Assembly: GCF_019083995.1 (NCBI RefSeq)
Contig: NZ_JAHRCU010000002.1
Coordinates: 186,001 to 250,000 of the forward strand
Direction: 5' to 3'
DNA length: 64,000 bases
Source of the DNA: Roseococcus sp. SDR
Lineage (GTDB): Bacteria; Pseudomonadota; Alphaproteobacteria; Acetobacterales; Acetobacteraceae
Shown: positions 54,497 to 62,738 of the stretch, in pieces
How the letters are laid out: each line of letters opens with the position of its first letter
Position numbering within the stretch: the stretch's first letter is position 1
Program-made: the position numbers and the translations under genes
The notes under the pieces: model-generated
Databases searched by the model: none
The model's input: only the letters and a program-made list of their open reading frames with translations
What the model was told of the DNA's origin: nothing

Positions 54497-55456
54497 CTAC
54501 TCCGCGCGCAGATTCGCCCGCTGGACGATCGCGCCCCAGCGCTCGCGCTCGGTGGTCAGGAAGCGGCCGAAATCGGCGGGCGTTGGGCTCGTCTCCAACT
54601 CCACGCCGTTCTCCGTCAGGCGTGAGCGCACCACAGGGTCGGCCAGCGTCGCATTCATCGCCGCGTGCAGGCGTGCCGTCGCTTCGGCAGGCGTGCCGGC
54701 GGGTGCGACCAGCCCATACCAGGTGGCGCTGTCGATCTGCGGAAAGCCCTGCTCGAAGGAGGTGCTGAGCTCCGGCAGGATGGAGGCGCGCTGGCGCCCG
54801 GCGATGGCGATGGCGCGCAGCGTCCCGGCCGAAAGGAAGGGCAGGAAGGGCGCGGCCGCATTGGTGATCATCTGCACGCGGCCGGCAACCACGTCCGTCA
54901 GGGCCGGCGCCGTTCCGCGGTAGTGGATGTGATCGATCTCGAAGCCGAGCGTGAGCGCGATCATCGCTCCCAGCGCATGCGCCGTGGTGCCGGCGCCCGG
55001 CGTACCGAAGGTCAGAGGTGGATTCCTGCCGCGCGCGAAAGCACCCAGTTCCGAGAGGTTGCGCGCCGGCACCGAAGGGTGCACCGCAATGACGTTGGGC
55101 GCCGCCCCCAGCAGCCCGATGGGCGCGAAGCCATTGGCGACGTCATTGGGCACGCGCGGATGCACCAGGCTCGAAATCACGAAGGAGCCGCTGCCGGCGA
55201 GCAGGATGGTCAGCCCATCCGGCGCCGCCTTGGCCACCACGTCATTGCCCAGGATCCCGCCAGCGCCCCCGCGATTCTCGATCACGATGGGCTGGCCGAG
55301 CCGCGCCGACATGCCCTCGACCAGGATGCGGCCCACGATGTCGTTGCTGCCGCCTGCGGTGAACGGAATGATAAGCCGGATCGGCCGCGCCTGTCCCTGG
55401 GCGCGCGCGACGGCCGGCAGGGCCAGCAGGCCGAGCGTGGCGCGGCGCGCGATCAT
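54497..55456 (-). CDS. Bug/TctC-family solute-binding protein of the tcu operon
   Basis: A 319-residue periplasmic protein with signal MIARRATLGLLALPAVARAQ. The binding loops are PIRLIIPFTAGGSNDIVGRI and IVIENRGGAGGILGNDVVAKA, with GNDVVAKAAPDGLTILLAG close behind. Its start overlaps the tcuB stop (ATGA), so it is the last gene of tcuA-tcuB-Bug. The natural reading is a binding protein for tricarballylate, citrate or aconitate, supplying the Tcu enzymes. TctA and TctB are not in the window, so it must use transporter subunits encoded elsewhere. Confidence 0.86.
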   Translation of the reverse strand: MIARRATLGLLALPAVARAQGQARPIRLIIPFTAGGSNDIVGRILVEGMSARLGQPIVIENRGGAGGILGNDVVAKAAPDGLTILLAGSGSFVISSLVHPRVPNDVANGFAPIGLLGAAPNVIAVHPSVPARNLSELGAFARGRNPPLTFGTPGAGTTAHALGAMIALTLGFEIDHIHYRGTAPALTDVVAGRVQMITNAAAPFLPFLSAGTLRAIAIAGRQRASILPELSTSFEQGFPQIDSATWYGLVAPAGTPAEATARLHAAMNATLADPVVRSRLTENGVELETSPTPADFGRFLTTERERWGAIVQRANLRAE

Positions 55457-56592
55457 TTGCGCTTCTCCTGCGCGTTCCGCAGAAGCGCCAGGCCGCGATA
55501 CACGCCATGCACCATCTTCGAGTAGGGCATGACCAGGAAGAAGGCGAGCACCAGGCCCAGATGGATGGCCAGCATCACGCCCATCGCCCCGGTGTGGCGG
55601 ATCGCCAGAAGCAGCAGGCCGGTGACCGAAATCAGGAACAGCAGCGCCAGCATGGCGTATTCGCCGCCCAGGAGGCGCTTCGCGACCGGTCCAGGGTCCG
55701 TCACGGTCTTCACCCAGAGCAGCCCGGCCGTTCCGATGCAGAGCAGCACGCCGCCCCAGGTGCCGAGCTGCACGGGCAGGCTGAAGAAGGCGTGCGGCGA
55801 CTTCCAGCCCATGACGTGATGGTAGAAGGCGCCCACGCTGGTGGCGGCGAAGCACATCATGAAGCCGTAGAACATGGCGTGGTGCAGGTGCCGCCGCGCC
55901 TGGGCGAAGCTGTCATCCAGGTCGTTGCAGCCATGCCCGCCGCCGCCCAGGTTGCGCAGCGTCAGGATGTCCACCGCCGCTTCGGCCACCGGAGCCACGG
56001 TGATGGGCTTCTGCCCCGCGCCCGGCGCCGTGCCGCGCCAATAGCGCACCGCCCCCATACCCATGGCGAAGAGCGCGTAGCCGAAGCTGAGCGAGGCCAT
56101 GCCCACCATCAGCCAATAAGGGATCACCCGGAAGAAGGCGCCCGTGCCGGTCTGCGCCGTGTAGAGGATGGCGGGGTCCTGCAGCGCCATGGTCAGCAGC
56201 AGCACCAGCGTCACCGAGAGGAAGGCGGCCAGCGAGACCAGCGTGCCGTTGCGCTCGAAGGCGCGGCCCATGCCCTGTGGCCAGGCGTATTCCGCGTAGG
56301 ATTCCGCGCGGATCGTCGCGAAGGTCTGCGGGATGTTGATGCCGAAGGGATGCGGCGGCGCGTATTGGCAGGCGTGGTAGCACCCCTTGCAGGAATGGCA
56401 GAGGTTGGCGAGGTGCGTGAGATCGCCGGTGGAGAATTCCCGCCGCAGCGTCATCGCGGGGAAGACGGCGCAATAGCCCTCGCAATAGCGGCAGGCGTTG
56501 CAGATCTCCATCTGCCGGCGCGCTTCGATGGTGGCTTCGCTCTCCGGGCCCGTCGCGCTGGCCGGTGCGGGCGGGCGGTTAATTCCTTCCAA
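55453..56592 (-). CDS. tcuB: Tricarballylate utilisation protein B (Fe-S / cytochrome-like electron carrier)
   Basis: TcuB takes electrons from the FAD of TcuA and passes them to the membrane quinone pool. From TTG 56592 (an AGGAGG site lies 8 nt upstream) it has 379 residues. The N-terminal part carries two Fe-S cysteine clusters, ICNACRYCEGYC and LCHSCKGCYHACQ. The C-terminal two thirds have several membrane helices (for example LVSLAAFLSVTLVLLL). A more upstream TTG at 56625 is open too. It overlaps the end of tcuA slightly and the Bug start. Confidence 0.88.
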   Translation of the reverse strand: MEGINRPPAPASATGPESEATIEARRQMEICNACRYCEGYCAVFPAMTLRREFSTGDLTHLANLCHSCKGCYHACQYAPPHPFGINIPQTFATIRAESYAEYAWPQGMGRAFERNGTLVSLAAFLSVTLVLLLTMALQDPAILYTAQTGTGAFFRVIPYWLMVGMASLSFGYALFAMGMGAVRYWRGTAPGAGQKPITVAPVAEAAVDILTLRNLGGGGHGCNDLDDSFAQARRHLHHAMFYGFMMCFAATSVGAFYHHVMGWKSPHAFFSLPVQLGTWGGVLLCIGTAGLLWVKTVTDPGPVAKRLLGGEYAMLALLFLISVTGLLLLAIRHTGAMGVMLAIHLGLVLAFFLVMPYSKMVHGVYRGLALLRNAQEKRK

Positions 56593-57976
56593 TTTTCGCG
56601 GCCTCCTCGCCTGCGATGCGGCCAAACACGGTGCCGATGGTCATGCCGAAGCCGGCGAGATAGCCCTGGCCCAGGATATTGCCGGCCATGATCTCGCCGC
56701 TGGCGAAGATGTTTCCGGAGGGCTTGCCGTCGGCCATCATCACCCGCGCGCGGTCATTCACCTTCACGCCCAGGAAGGTGAAGGTGATGCCCGGCGCCAG
56801 CGGGTGGCCGTAGAAGGGCGGCTGATCAATGCGCCGCGCCCAGTGGCTTTTCGGGATCGCCAGCCCCTCGGTGCGGCAATCATCCAGCTTGTTGCCGTGG
56901 AAGGTGCCGGGCTGTACGGCCGCGTTGTACTCCGCCACCACGCGTTCGAGCTTCACGGGATCGAGATCCAGCATCACGGCGAGCTCGGCGATGCTGTCCG
57001 CCTTCATGGGCGGGAAGACGCTCGGCAGGTAGTTGTGCAGCGCCTGGCTGTCGGTGATGGCAAAGGCGCGCTGGTCGCGCTGCTGGGCGATCAGCCGGCC
57101 CCAGATGGCGTAGCGCTTGGGCCAGACATCCTCGCCCTCATCATAGAAGCGCTCCACATCCTTGTTCACGACGATGGAGAAGGGCACGCAATCGAGCCGC
57201 ATGGCGAGGCCGCCATCGGCCATGGGCGCGCGGGCATCATTCGCGACCGCGTGGAACTGCGTGGGGTCGCCCACCTCCTGCACGCCGCTCGCCAGCATGT
57301 CGCGCAGCACGCGGCCCTGGGCATAGGGCGTGCCGCGGATCTGGAAATTGTCCGCCGCATCGCCCCAGTATTCGCGCAGCCATTCCCGGTTCGCCTGGAA
57401 ACCGCCGGCCGAGGCGATGACGGCCTTGGCACGGATGCGCTGCGGGAAGCCCCGCCAGGAGACGATCGCCTCCCGCGCGAAGCCCTCCTCGATCGCGATG
57501 TGCTGCACCTCGGTGTCATAGAGGATGGTGATGCCGAGCTTCTCGGCGGTGCGGTACAGCGCGTTCACCAGCGCCTTGCCGCCGCCCAGGAAGAAGGCGT
57601 TGGTGCGGCTGAGGCTCAGCGTGCCCGAGAGGCTCGGCTGGAACACCACGCCGCAATCGCGCAGGAAGCCTGGCGCATGCTCGCTCGCGCGGATGCACAT
57701 GCGGGCCAGCGCCTCATCGGTGCGGCCGCCGGTCACGCGCAGGAGGTCGTCCCAGTATTCCTCCTCGAGGTAGCTCTCGGTGAGCACGTCGGTCGGCTTG
57801 GGATGCAGGGCGCGCAGGTTGCGGGTGTGGCGGGAATTGCCGCCGCGCATGGCTTTTGGCGCGTGCTCGGCCACGATGACGCTGGCGCCCGCCCGCGCCG
57901 CGGTGATCGCCGCCGACAGCGCCGCGTTGCCGCCGCCCACCACCAGAACATCCCAGAGGCGTGTGAAATCAACCAT
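56579..57976 (-). CDS. tcuA: FAD-dependent tricarballylate dehydrogenase
   Basis: TcuA oxidises tricarballylate to cis-aconitate, which enters the citric acid cycle. The 465-residue flavoprotein has FAD motif VLVVGGGNAALSAAITAARAG at the N terminus, GGNSRHTRNLRALHP, the AVIASAGGFQANREWLREYW block, and the C-terminal FASGEIMAGNILGQGYLAG with the FAD contact. Start ATG 57976 is embedded in a CATATG palindrome. It is first in the tcuA-tcuB-Bug operon and divergent from the EAL gene. A related fumarate-reductase-type substrate is possible. Confidence 0.88.
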   Translation of the reverse strand: MVDFTRLWDVLVVGGGNAALSAAITAARAGASVIVAEHAPKAMRGGNSRHTRNLRALHPKPTDVLTESYLEEEYWDDLLRVTGGRTDEALARMCIRASEHAPGFLRDCGVVFQPSLSGTLSLSRTNAFFLGGGKALVNALYRTAEKLGITILYDTEVQHIAIEEGFAREAIVSWRGFPQRIRAKAVIASAGGFQANREWLREYWGDAADNFQIRGTPYAQGRVLRDMLASGVQEVGDPTQFHAVANDARAPMADGGLAMRLDCVPFSIVVNKDVERFYDEGEDVWPKRYAIWGRLIAQQRDQRAFAITDSQALHNYLPSVFPPMKADSIAELAVMLDLDPVKLERVVAEYNAAVQPGTFHGNKLDDCRTEGLAIPKSHWARRIDQPPFYGHPLAPGITFTFLGVKVNDRARVMMADGKPSGNIFASGEIMAGNILGQGYLAGFGMTIGTVFGRIAGEEAAKIGRN

Positions 57977-57989
57977 ATGTCTGCATATG
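57974..57989. promoter_or_regulatory. Paired CATATG palindromes at the tcuA start
   Basis: Two CATATG hexamers (57974-57979 and 57984-57989) are separated by 4 bp, the first including the tcuA start codon. The symmetric pair could be an operator in the tcuA/EAL divergent gap. The same gap holds an imperfect inverted repeat, CCCCGCG at 58045-58051 and CGCGGGG at 58064-58070. No regulator gene is adjacent. Confidence 0.25.
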
Positions 57990-58115
57990 CGCGGCGGGGC
58001 GCGCCTGTCCAGCGGGGGGAGGACGGGCCTTAAGCGCGGATTCACCCCGCGCGCGCATATACCCGCGGGGCCGATGAGGACACCACGTCGTGCCGGATCA
58101 CCGGGAGACCAGCGC

Positions 58116-59717
58116 ATGAACATCGCCGCCCGCCGCCCCCTGGGCGACCGCGAACGCTTCGTCGCCTTCGCCTTCGCCGGCGCGGACATGCTGGTAGAGA
58201 CCAATCTGGAGGGGCAGATCGCCTTCACGGCCGGGGCGTTCCGGCACCGCTTCGGCGCGGCGCCCGAGAGCTTCATGGGCCAGGACCTCGCCACGCTCAT
58301 CGCGCCCTCCGATCGCGGCAGCTTCGCGGCGGCGCTGGCGATGATGCCCGAGCGGGGACGCCTTTCCCCCACGGTCATCCGCCTCGCGAATGCGGAGCAG
58401 ACGCCCTTCGTGGTGGCTGGCCTGCACCTGGCCCTTCCCGGGGAGCCCGCGCGCCTTTGCCTCTCCATGGGTCCGGTGCCGATCCCGCTTGATCCGGCGG
58501 CGGATGCCCCGCCCACCGCCGTGGCGCTGCTCCGCGAAGCGGAGACGCGGCTGCGCCGGCCGGGTGCCGGCGCGGGCGGACTGAGCCTGATCGAAGTGTC
58601 CGGTCCGATGACGGAGGAGATGCGAGCCGCCCTCACCAGCCAGTCCGGGAACATGGCGGCGGAGCTGGCACCAGGCCGCTACGGCCTGCTCTCCGCCTGC
58701 GGCGCCAGCGCCCGCGACCTCGCCGCCGTGACCGAGCGCCTCGAGGCGGTGCTTCGGCAGCAGGGCCAGGGCGGCAGCGTGAGCGGAGGCCTGCTGCCCC
58801 TTGATGGAGGAGCCCTCTCGCCCGTCCAGGCGGTGCGGGCGCTGCGCCATGGCCTCGCCACCTTCACCCGCGCCGGCGCCGCCGGGCTGCGCGAGGAAGG
58901 GTTCAACAATGGCCTCTCAGGCTTCGTCGAGCAGATCACGGCACGCGCCGGCACCATCCGCCGCGCCATCGCCCAGCGACGCTTCCATCTGGACTACCAG
59001 CCGATCATGGGGCTCGGCGACCGGGCCCTGCATCATTACGAGGCGCTGCTGCGGCCCGAAAAAGGACTGCTGGGCACCGAGGCCGGCCCTCAGGACTTCG
59101 TCACCCTGGCCGAGACGGTGGGCCTCACGGAGGAGCTCGATCTCGCCGTGACCGAGGTCGCGCTGCAGGCGGCGCATGCGCTGAGCGGCGCGCAGCGGAT
59201 CGCGGTGAACATCTCCGGCCTCTCCCTGCAGAGCACGGCCTTCCGCAAGAGCCTGGACGCGCTGCTCGACGCACATCCGGCCGCCGGGCAGCGCCTGATG
59301 GTGGAGCTGACCGAGAGCGCCGAGATCGAGGAGGAAGCGGCCGCCGCCGCTACGCTCGAAAGCCTCCGCGGCCGGGGCATTCCGGTCTGCCTCGATGATT
59401 TCGGCGCGGGTTCGGCTGCCTTCCGCTACCTGAAGGCCTTCCCGGTGGATTACGTGAAGGTGGATGGCAGCTTCGTCGAGGCGGCGATGCGCAGCGAGCG
59501 GGACCGCAGCTTCGTCGCTTCCATGGTGGATCTCTCGGTCGCGGTCGGCGCCCGGGTGGTGGCCGAGCGGATCGAGACGGAGGAGATGGCGCTCATGATG
59601 CGCGGCCTCGGCGTCCATCTCGGCCAGGGCTGGCATTTCGGCCGGCCTGGCCCGCTGCCCAAGCTGCAGCCGGTGGCGGTGGCGCGGCGCAGCGGCGCGC
59701 AGGAAAGCTGGGGCTGA
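58116..59717 (+). CDS. PAS-like plus EAL domain cyclic-di-GMP phosphodiesterase
   Basis: A 533-residue soluble signalling protein from ATG 58116 (GGGAGA upstream). Residues about 15-110 resemble a PAS sensor (MLVETNLEGQIAFTAGAFRHRFGA). The central 150 residues are unassigned. The EAL domain (about 285-520) keeps the residues for metal binding and catalysis: HYEALLRP (EAL box), the Asn in RIAVNISGLS, ELTESAEI, the DDFGAGSAAF pair, Lys in DYVKVDGSF, Glu in VAERIETEE and QGWHFGRP at the end. It should therefore be active and lower c-di-GMP, which often controls surface polysaccharides. No GGDEF domain is present. Confidence 0.85.
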   Translation: MNIAARRPLGDRERFVAFAFAGADMLVETNLEGQIAFTAGAFRHRFGAAPESFMGQDLATLIAPSDRGSFAAALAMMPERGRLSPTVIRLANAEQTPFVVAGLHLALPGEPARLCLSMGPVPIPLDPAADAPPTAVALLREAETRLRRPGAGAGGLSLIEVSGPMTEEMRAALTSQSGNMAAELAPGRYGLLSACGASARDLAAVTERLEAVLRQQGQGGSVSGGLLPLDGGALSPVQAVRALRHGLATFTRAGAAGLREEGFNNGLSGFVEQITARAGTIRRAIAQRRFHLDYQPIMGLGDRALHHYEALLRPEKGLLGTEAGPQDFVTLAETVGLTEELDLAVTEVALQAAHALSGAQRIAVNISGLSLQSTAFRKSLDALLDAHPAAGQRLMVELTESAEIEEEAAAAATLESLRGRGIPVCLDDFGAGSAAFRYLKAFPVDYVKVDGSFVEAAMRSERDRSFVASMVDLSVAVGARVVAERIETEEMALMMRGLGVHLGQGWHFGRPGPLPKLQPVAVARRSGAQESWG

Positions 59718-59745
59718 CGGGCTTCCCAGCCGCGGGCGCCTGGCC

Positions 59746-59841
59746 CTAGATCGTGATCCGCTATCGCTGGATCACGCTCCAGCCATGTTGCGAGGATGAT
59801 TCACCGCTTCGGTGATTCCACCTCAGCGGATCATGCTCTAG
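59746..59841. repeat. 96-bp palindromic element with terminal inverted repeats
   Basis: It begins CTAGATCGTGATCCGCT and ends AGCGGATCATGCTCTAG, arms that match at 15 of 17 positions when one is reversed and complemented. Inside lie GTGATCC-9-GGATCAC and TCACCG-CTT-CGGTGA hairpins. The element ends 9 nt before the ATG of the FAD monooxygenase, leaving no clear ribosome site. From memory, similar palindromes are scattered between genes of Alphaproteobacteria, but I cannot verify the family here. Confidence 0.8.
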
Positions 59842-59850
59842 GCTCTGCCC

Positions 59851-61047
59851 ATGATTCGTGATCGTGTCCTTATCGTGGGGGCCGGGCCGGTGGGGCTGGT
59901 CGCCGCTGCCGCGCTGGCCGCCGAAGCCATTCCCGTCGCCGTCATCGAAGCCGAGCGTGACCTGCCCGATGGCATGCGTGCCAGCACCTTCCATCCGCCC
60001 ACGCTCGACATGCTGGACCGTTTCGGCGTGGTGGAGAGCCTGATCGCCGATGGGCTGATCTGCCCCACCTGGCAGTTCCGCGACCGCGCCGAGGGGCCGA
60101 TCGCCACTTTTGACCATGCGATGATCGCGGACGACACGCGCCACCCCTATCGCCTGCAATGCGAGCAATGGCGCCTGACGCGCCTGCTGCGCGAGCGCCT
60201 GGCCGCCAACCCGGATGTGGAATTCATCTACGACGCGCGTGCGCTGGGCGTGGCGCAGGATGAGCGGGGCGTCCGCCTCTCGATCGAGCGGCCCGACGGG
60301 CATCGCGAGGAGCTGGCCGGGCGCTATCTGATCGGCGCCGACGGCGCGCGCAGCGCCATCCGCAAGAGCCTCGGCATCGGCTTCGAGGGGCAGACCATCC
60401 CCGAGATCTACCTGACGCTCTCCACACCCTTCGCTTATCACGATGCGATCGAGGACCTGACCAATATCGCCTATATCAGCGACCCGGATGAGTGGTTCGT
60501 GCTGCTGCGCAACCGCAATCTCTGGCGCCTTCTGCTGCCGACCGACCCGGCGGAGCCCGAGGAGGTGATGCTGTCCGATGCGCGGATCGAGAGCCGCATG
60601 CAGCAGGTGCTGCCCAAGGCCGGCGCCTATGAGATCACCCATCGCACGGCGTATCGCGTGCATGAGCGGGTGGCCGAGCGCTATGTGGCGGGGCGCGTCT
60701 TCCTGGCCGGCGATGCGGCGCATGTGAACAATCCGCTGGGCGGCATGGGCATGAATGGCGGCATCCATGACGCGCTGAACCTCGCGGAGAAACTCGCCGC
60801 CGTCTGGCGCGGCGCGCCGCTCGAAGCGATGGGGCGCTACGAACGCCAGCGCCGCAAGGTGGCGCTGGAGGTGGTGCAGCAGCAGGCGCTGCGCAACCGC
60901 AGCATCCTCAATCAGAAGGACCCCGCGGTGCGGCAGGCCTTCCTGGATGATCTGCGCGCGACGGTGGCCGACCCGGCGCGGCATCGGGCGCATCTGCTGC
61001 GCACCAGCATGATCCAAAGCCTGCGGGACCTGGAGGCGGTTCAATGA
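59851..61047 (+). CDS. FAD-dependent aromatic-ring monooxygenase-like protein
   Basis: A 398-residue flavoprotein of the PheA/TfdB/MhpA hydroxylase superfamily. It has the N-terminal FAD motif VLIVGAGPVGLVAAAALA, the central YLIGADGARSAIRKSLG (DG motif), and FLAGDAAHVNNPLGGMGMNGG (GD motif). It is somewhat short because it lacks the C-terminal thioredoxin-like domain of the larger members. The start is 9 nt after a palindromic element. The stop overlaps the next gene (ATGA), so the enzyme works with the isochorismatase-like and crotonase proteins, probably in an aromatic or heteroaromatic degradation route. The substrate is unknown. Confidence 0.82.
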   Translation: MIRDRVLIVGAGPVGLVAAAALAAEAIPVAVIEAERDLPDGMRASTFHPPTLDMLDRFGVVESLIADGLICPTWQFRDRAEGPIATFDHAMIADDTRHPYRLQCEQWRLTRLLRERLAANPDVEFIYDARALGVAQDERGVRLSIERPDGHREELAGRYLIGADGARSAIRKSLGIGFEGQTIPEIYLTLSTPFAYHDAIEDLTNIAYISDPDEWFVLLRNRNLWRLLLPTDPAEPEEVMLSDARIESRMQQVLPKAGAYEITHRTAYRVHERVAERYVAGRVFLAGDAAHVNNPLGGMGMNGGIHDALNLAEKLAAVWRGAPLEAMGRYERQRRKVALEVVQQQALRNRSILNQKDPAVRQAFLDDLRATVADPARHRAHLLRTSMIQSLRDLEAVQ

Positions 61048-61712
61048 CAGCGTCTGATCGACCGAGCGTCAGCGAGGGCGTGAATCAGCCGCCTAACGGC
61101 GAAACGGATGAAGAGATCTACGCCCGCCAGGGCCTGGGCCGCCGCGCCGGCTTCGGCGTGGCGCCGGCGCTGGTCATCGTGGACTACGTCGTGGGCTTCG
61201 CCGACCCCTCGCAATTCGGCGGCGGCAATATCGGCCCCGCGATCGAGCAGACCGTGCATCTGCTGGCCCATGCGCGGCGGAAGGGCTGGCCGGTCGCGCA
61301 TACCCGGGTGGTCTATGCGGAGGATGGCTCGGATGCCGGGGTCTTCACGCTGAAGGCGCCATCGCTGCTGAAGCTGACGGAGCATTCGCCGCTCTCGCAG
61401 ATCATCCCGGAACTCACGCCCGCGCCGGGCGAGCTGGTGGTGCGCAAGCGCGGCGCCTCAGCCTTCTTCGACACCAACCTCGCCGGCTTCCTGACCATGC
61501 GCCGCGTGGACACGCTCATCGTGACGGGCTGCACCACCTCGGGCTGCGTACGCGCCACCGTGGTGGATTCGCTGCAGCATGATTTCCGCACCATCGTCGC
61601 GACCGATTGCGTGGGCGACCGCGCCATCGCGCCGCATGAGGCGAACCTCTTCGACATGGGCCAGAAATACGCGGATCTGATGACGCGCGCGGAGATCGAG
61701 GCGCTGGGGTGA
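61044..61712 (+). CDS. Isochorismatase-fold amidohydrolase
   Basis: A 222-residue cysteine hydrolase. The catalytic triad can be read: Asp in LVIVDYVVGF (about 47), Lys in VVRKRGASAFF, and Cys in VTGCTTSGCVRAT. The GCTTSGCVRAT pattern resembles N-carbamoylsarcosine amidase and the maleamate amidohydrolase NicF, rather than true isochorismatase. It therefore probably splits an amide or carbamoyl bond. It is coupled at both ends (ATGA and GTGA) to the monooxygenase and crotonase genes. No ring-opening dioxygenase is adjacent, so the full pathway is not visible. Confidence 0.82.
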   Translation: MTASDRPSVSEGVNQPPNGETDEEIYARQGLGRRAGFGVAPALVIVDYVVGFADPSQFGGGNIGPAIEQTVHLLAHARRKGWPVAHTRVVYAEDGSDAGVFTLKAPSLLKLTEHSPLSQIIPELTPAPGELVVRKRGASAFFDTNLAGFLTMRRVDTLIVTGCTTSGCVRATVVDSLQHDFRTIVATDCVGDRAIAPHEANLFDMGQKYADLMTRAEIEALG

Positions 61713-62500
61713 GCGAAGCGCGCGTCACGCTCGAGGTCGCGGGCGGCATCGCGCGCCTCACCTTCGACCATCCGCGCCGGATGAACGCCATCACCGCCAC
61801 GATGTGGCAGGCGCTGCCCGGACTGCTGGACCAGGTGCAGGACGACCCCGCCATCCGCGTGCTGCTGCTGCAAGGCGCCGGTGAGCGCGCCTTCTGCACC
61901 GGCAATGACATCTCCGAGTTCGAGGCGATCCGCGCCGACGCGGCACAATCCGCCGCCTATAACGCGCTGCAGCGCGCGGTGGCGGAGCGTATGGCGATGC
62001 TGGAGAAGCCCGCCATCGCCGCCATCCACGGCCATTGCCTGGGCGCCGGGCTGGAACTCGCTTTGCAATGCGATCTGCGCTTCGCGAGCCCGGAGGCGCG
62101 GATGGGCGTGCCCGCCGTCCGCCTCGGCCTGCCCTACCGGCTGGAGGATATCGTGAAACTGGCGGATGTGGCCGGCCTCGCCACCGCGCGCCTGATGGTG
62201 CTGACCGGGCGCAGCTTCGCGGGCGCAGAGCTGGAGCGGATGGGCCTCGTCACGCAGCTGCTGCCGGACCGGGCGGCGATGCTGGCCGCGGCCGAGGTGG
62301 CGGCGACGGAGATGGCGGCGGCCGCACCACTCGCACTGCGCGCCGCCAAGGCCGCCTTCCGCGAACTGACCCGCCGCGATGGCGGGCCGGACCTGGCGCG
62401 CGCCCAGGCATTGGCCGATGCCTGCTACGACAGCGCCGACTATGCCGAGGGCCGCGCCGCGCGGCGCGAGGGCCGCCCGCCGCGCTTCACCGGAAGCTAG
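61709..62500 (+). CDS. Crotonase-family protein lacking both usual catalytic glutamates
   Basis: A 263-residue member of the enoyl-CoA hydratase/isomerase superfamily. The fold motifs are there: LTFDHPRRMNAIT, CTGNDISEF and the oxyanion GHCLGAGLELALQCDL. Where hydratases have the Glu of PEILLG it has PAVRLGLPYRL, and where they have the second Glu before MVLTG it reads ARLMVLTG. So neither hydratase Glu is kept, and another chemistry is likely. The start is GTG overlapping the previous stop. It closes the monooxygenase operon and converges with a small membrane-protein gene, overlapping it by 4 bp. Confidence 0.8.
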   Translation: MSEARVTLEVAGGIARLTFDHPRRMNAITATMWQALPGLLDQVQDDPAIRVLLLQGAGERAFCTGNDISEFEAIRADAAQSAAYNALQRAVAERMAMLEKPAIAAIHGHCLGAGLELALQCDLRFASPEARMGVPAVRLGLPYRLEDIVKLADVAGLATARLMVLTGRSFAGAELERMGLVTQLLPDRAAMLAAAEVAATEMAAAAPLALRAAKAAFRELTRRDGGPDLARAQALADACYDSADYAEGRAARREGRPPRFTGS

Positions 62501-62715
62501 TCGCGGCGTTCCAATTTGCGCTTGGTCATCACCATGCTGAGCACGAAGACGCCCATGCCGCCCAGCAGCGCCATCAGGATGAAGCCCCATTTCAGGCCCG
62601 CGGTACGGGCCTTGGGGTCGTCCATCACCTGCATCAGCAGCAGGCCGAAGATGATGACGCCAACGCTCCCGATGGCCGTGCCCCAGATGCCGAACAGGCG
62701 CATCCTGCGATCCAT
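62497..62715 (-). CDS. Small two-helix membrane protein
   Basis: I do not recognise a family. The 72-residue protein from ATG 62715, behind a strong GGAGGAAGGA site, has two hydrophobic segments (about 6-27, IWGTAIGSVGVIIFGLLLMQ, and 42-60, ILMALLGGMGVFVLSMVM) and a charged C terminus. It is 23 nt downstream of the NADH dehydrogenase gene on the same strand, so it may be an accessory of that enzyme. Its last codons overlap the converging crotonase stop by 4 bp. Confidence 0.66.
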   Translation of the reverse strand: MDRRMRLFGIWGTAIGSVGVIIFGLLLMQVMDDPKARTAGLKWGFILMALLGGMGVFVLSMVMTKRKLERRD

Positions 62716-62738
62716 GTCCTTCCTCCACTCCTTATGGT

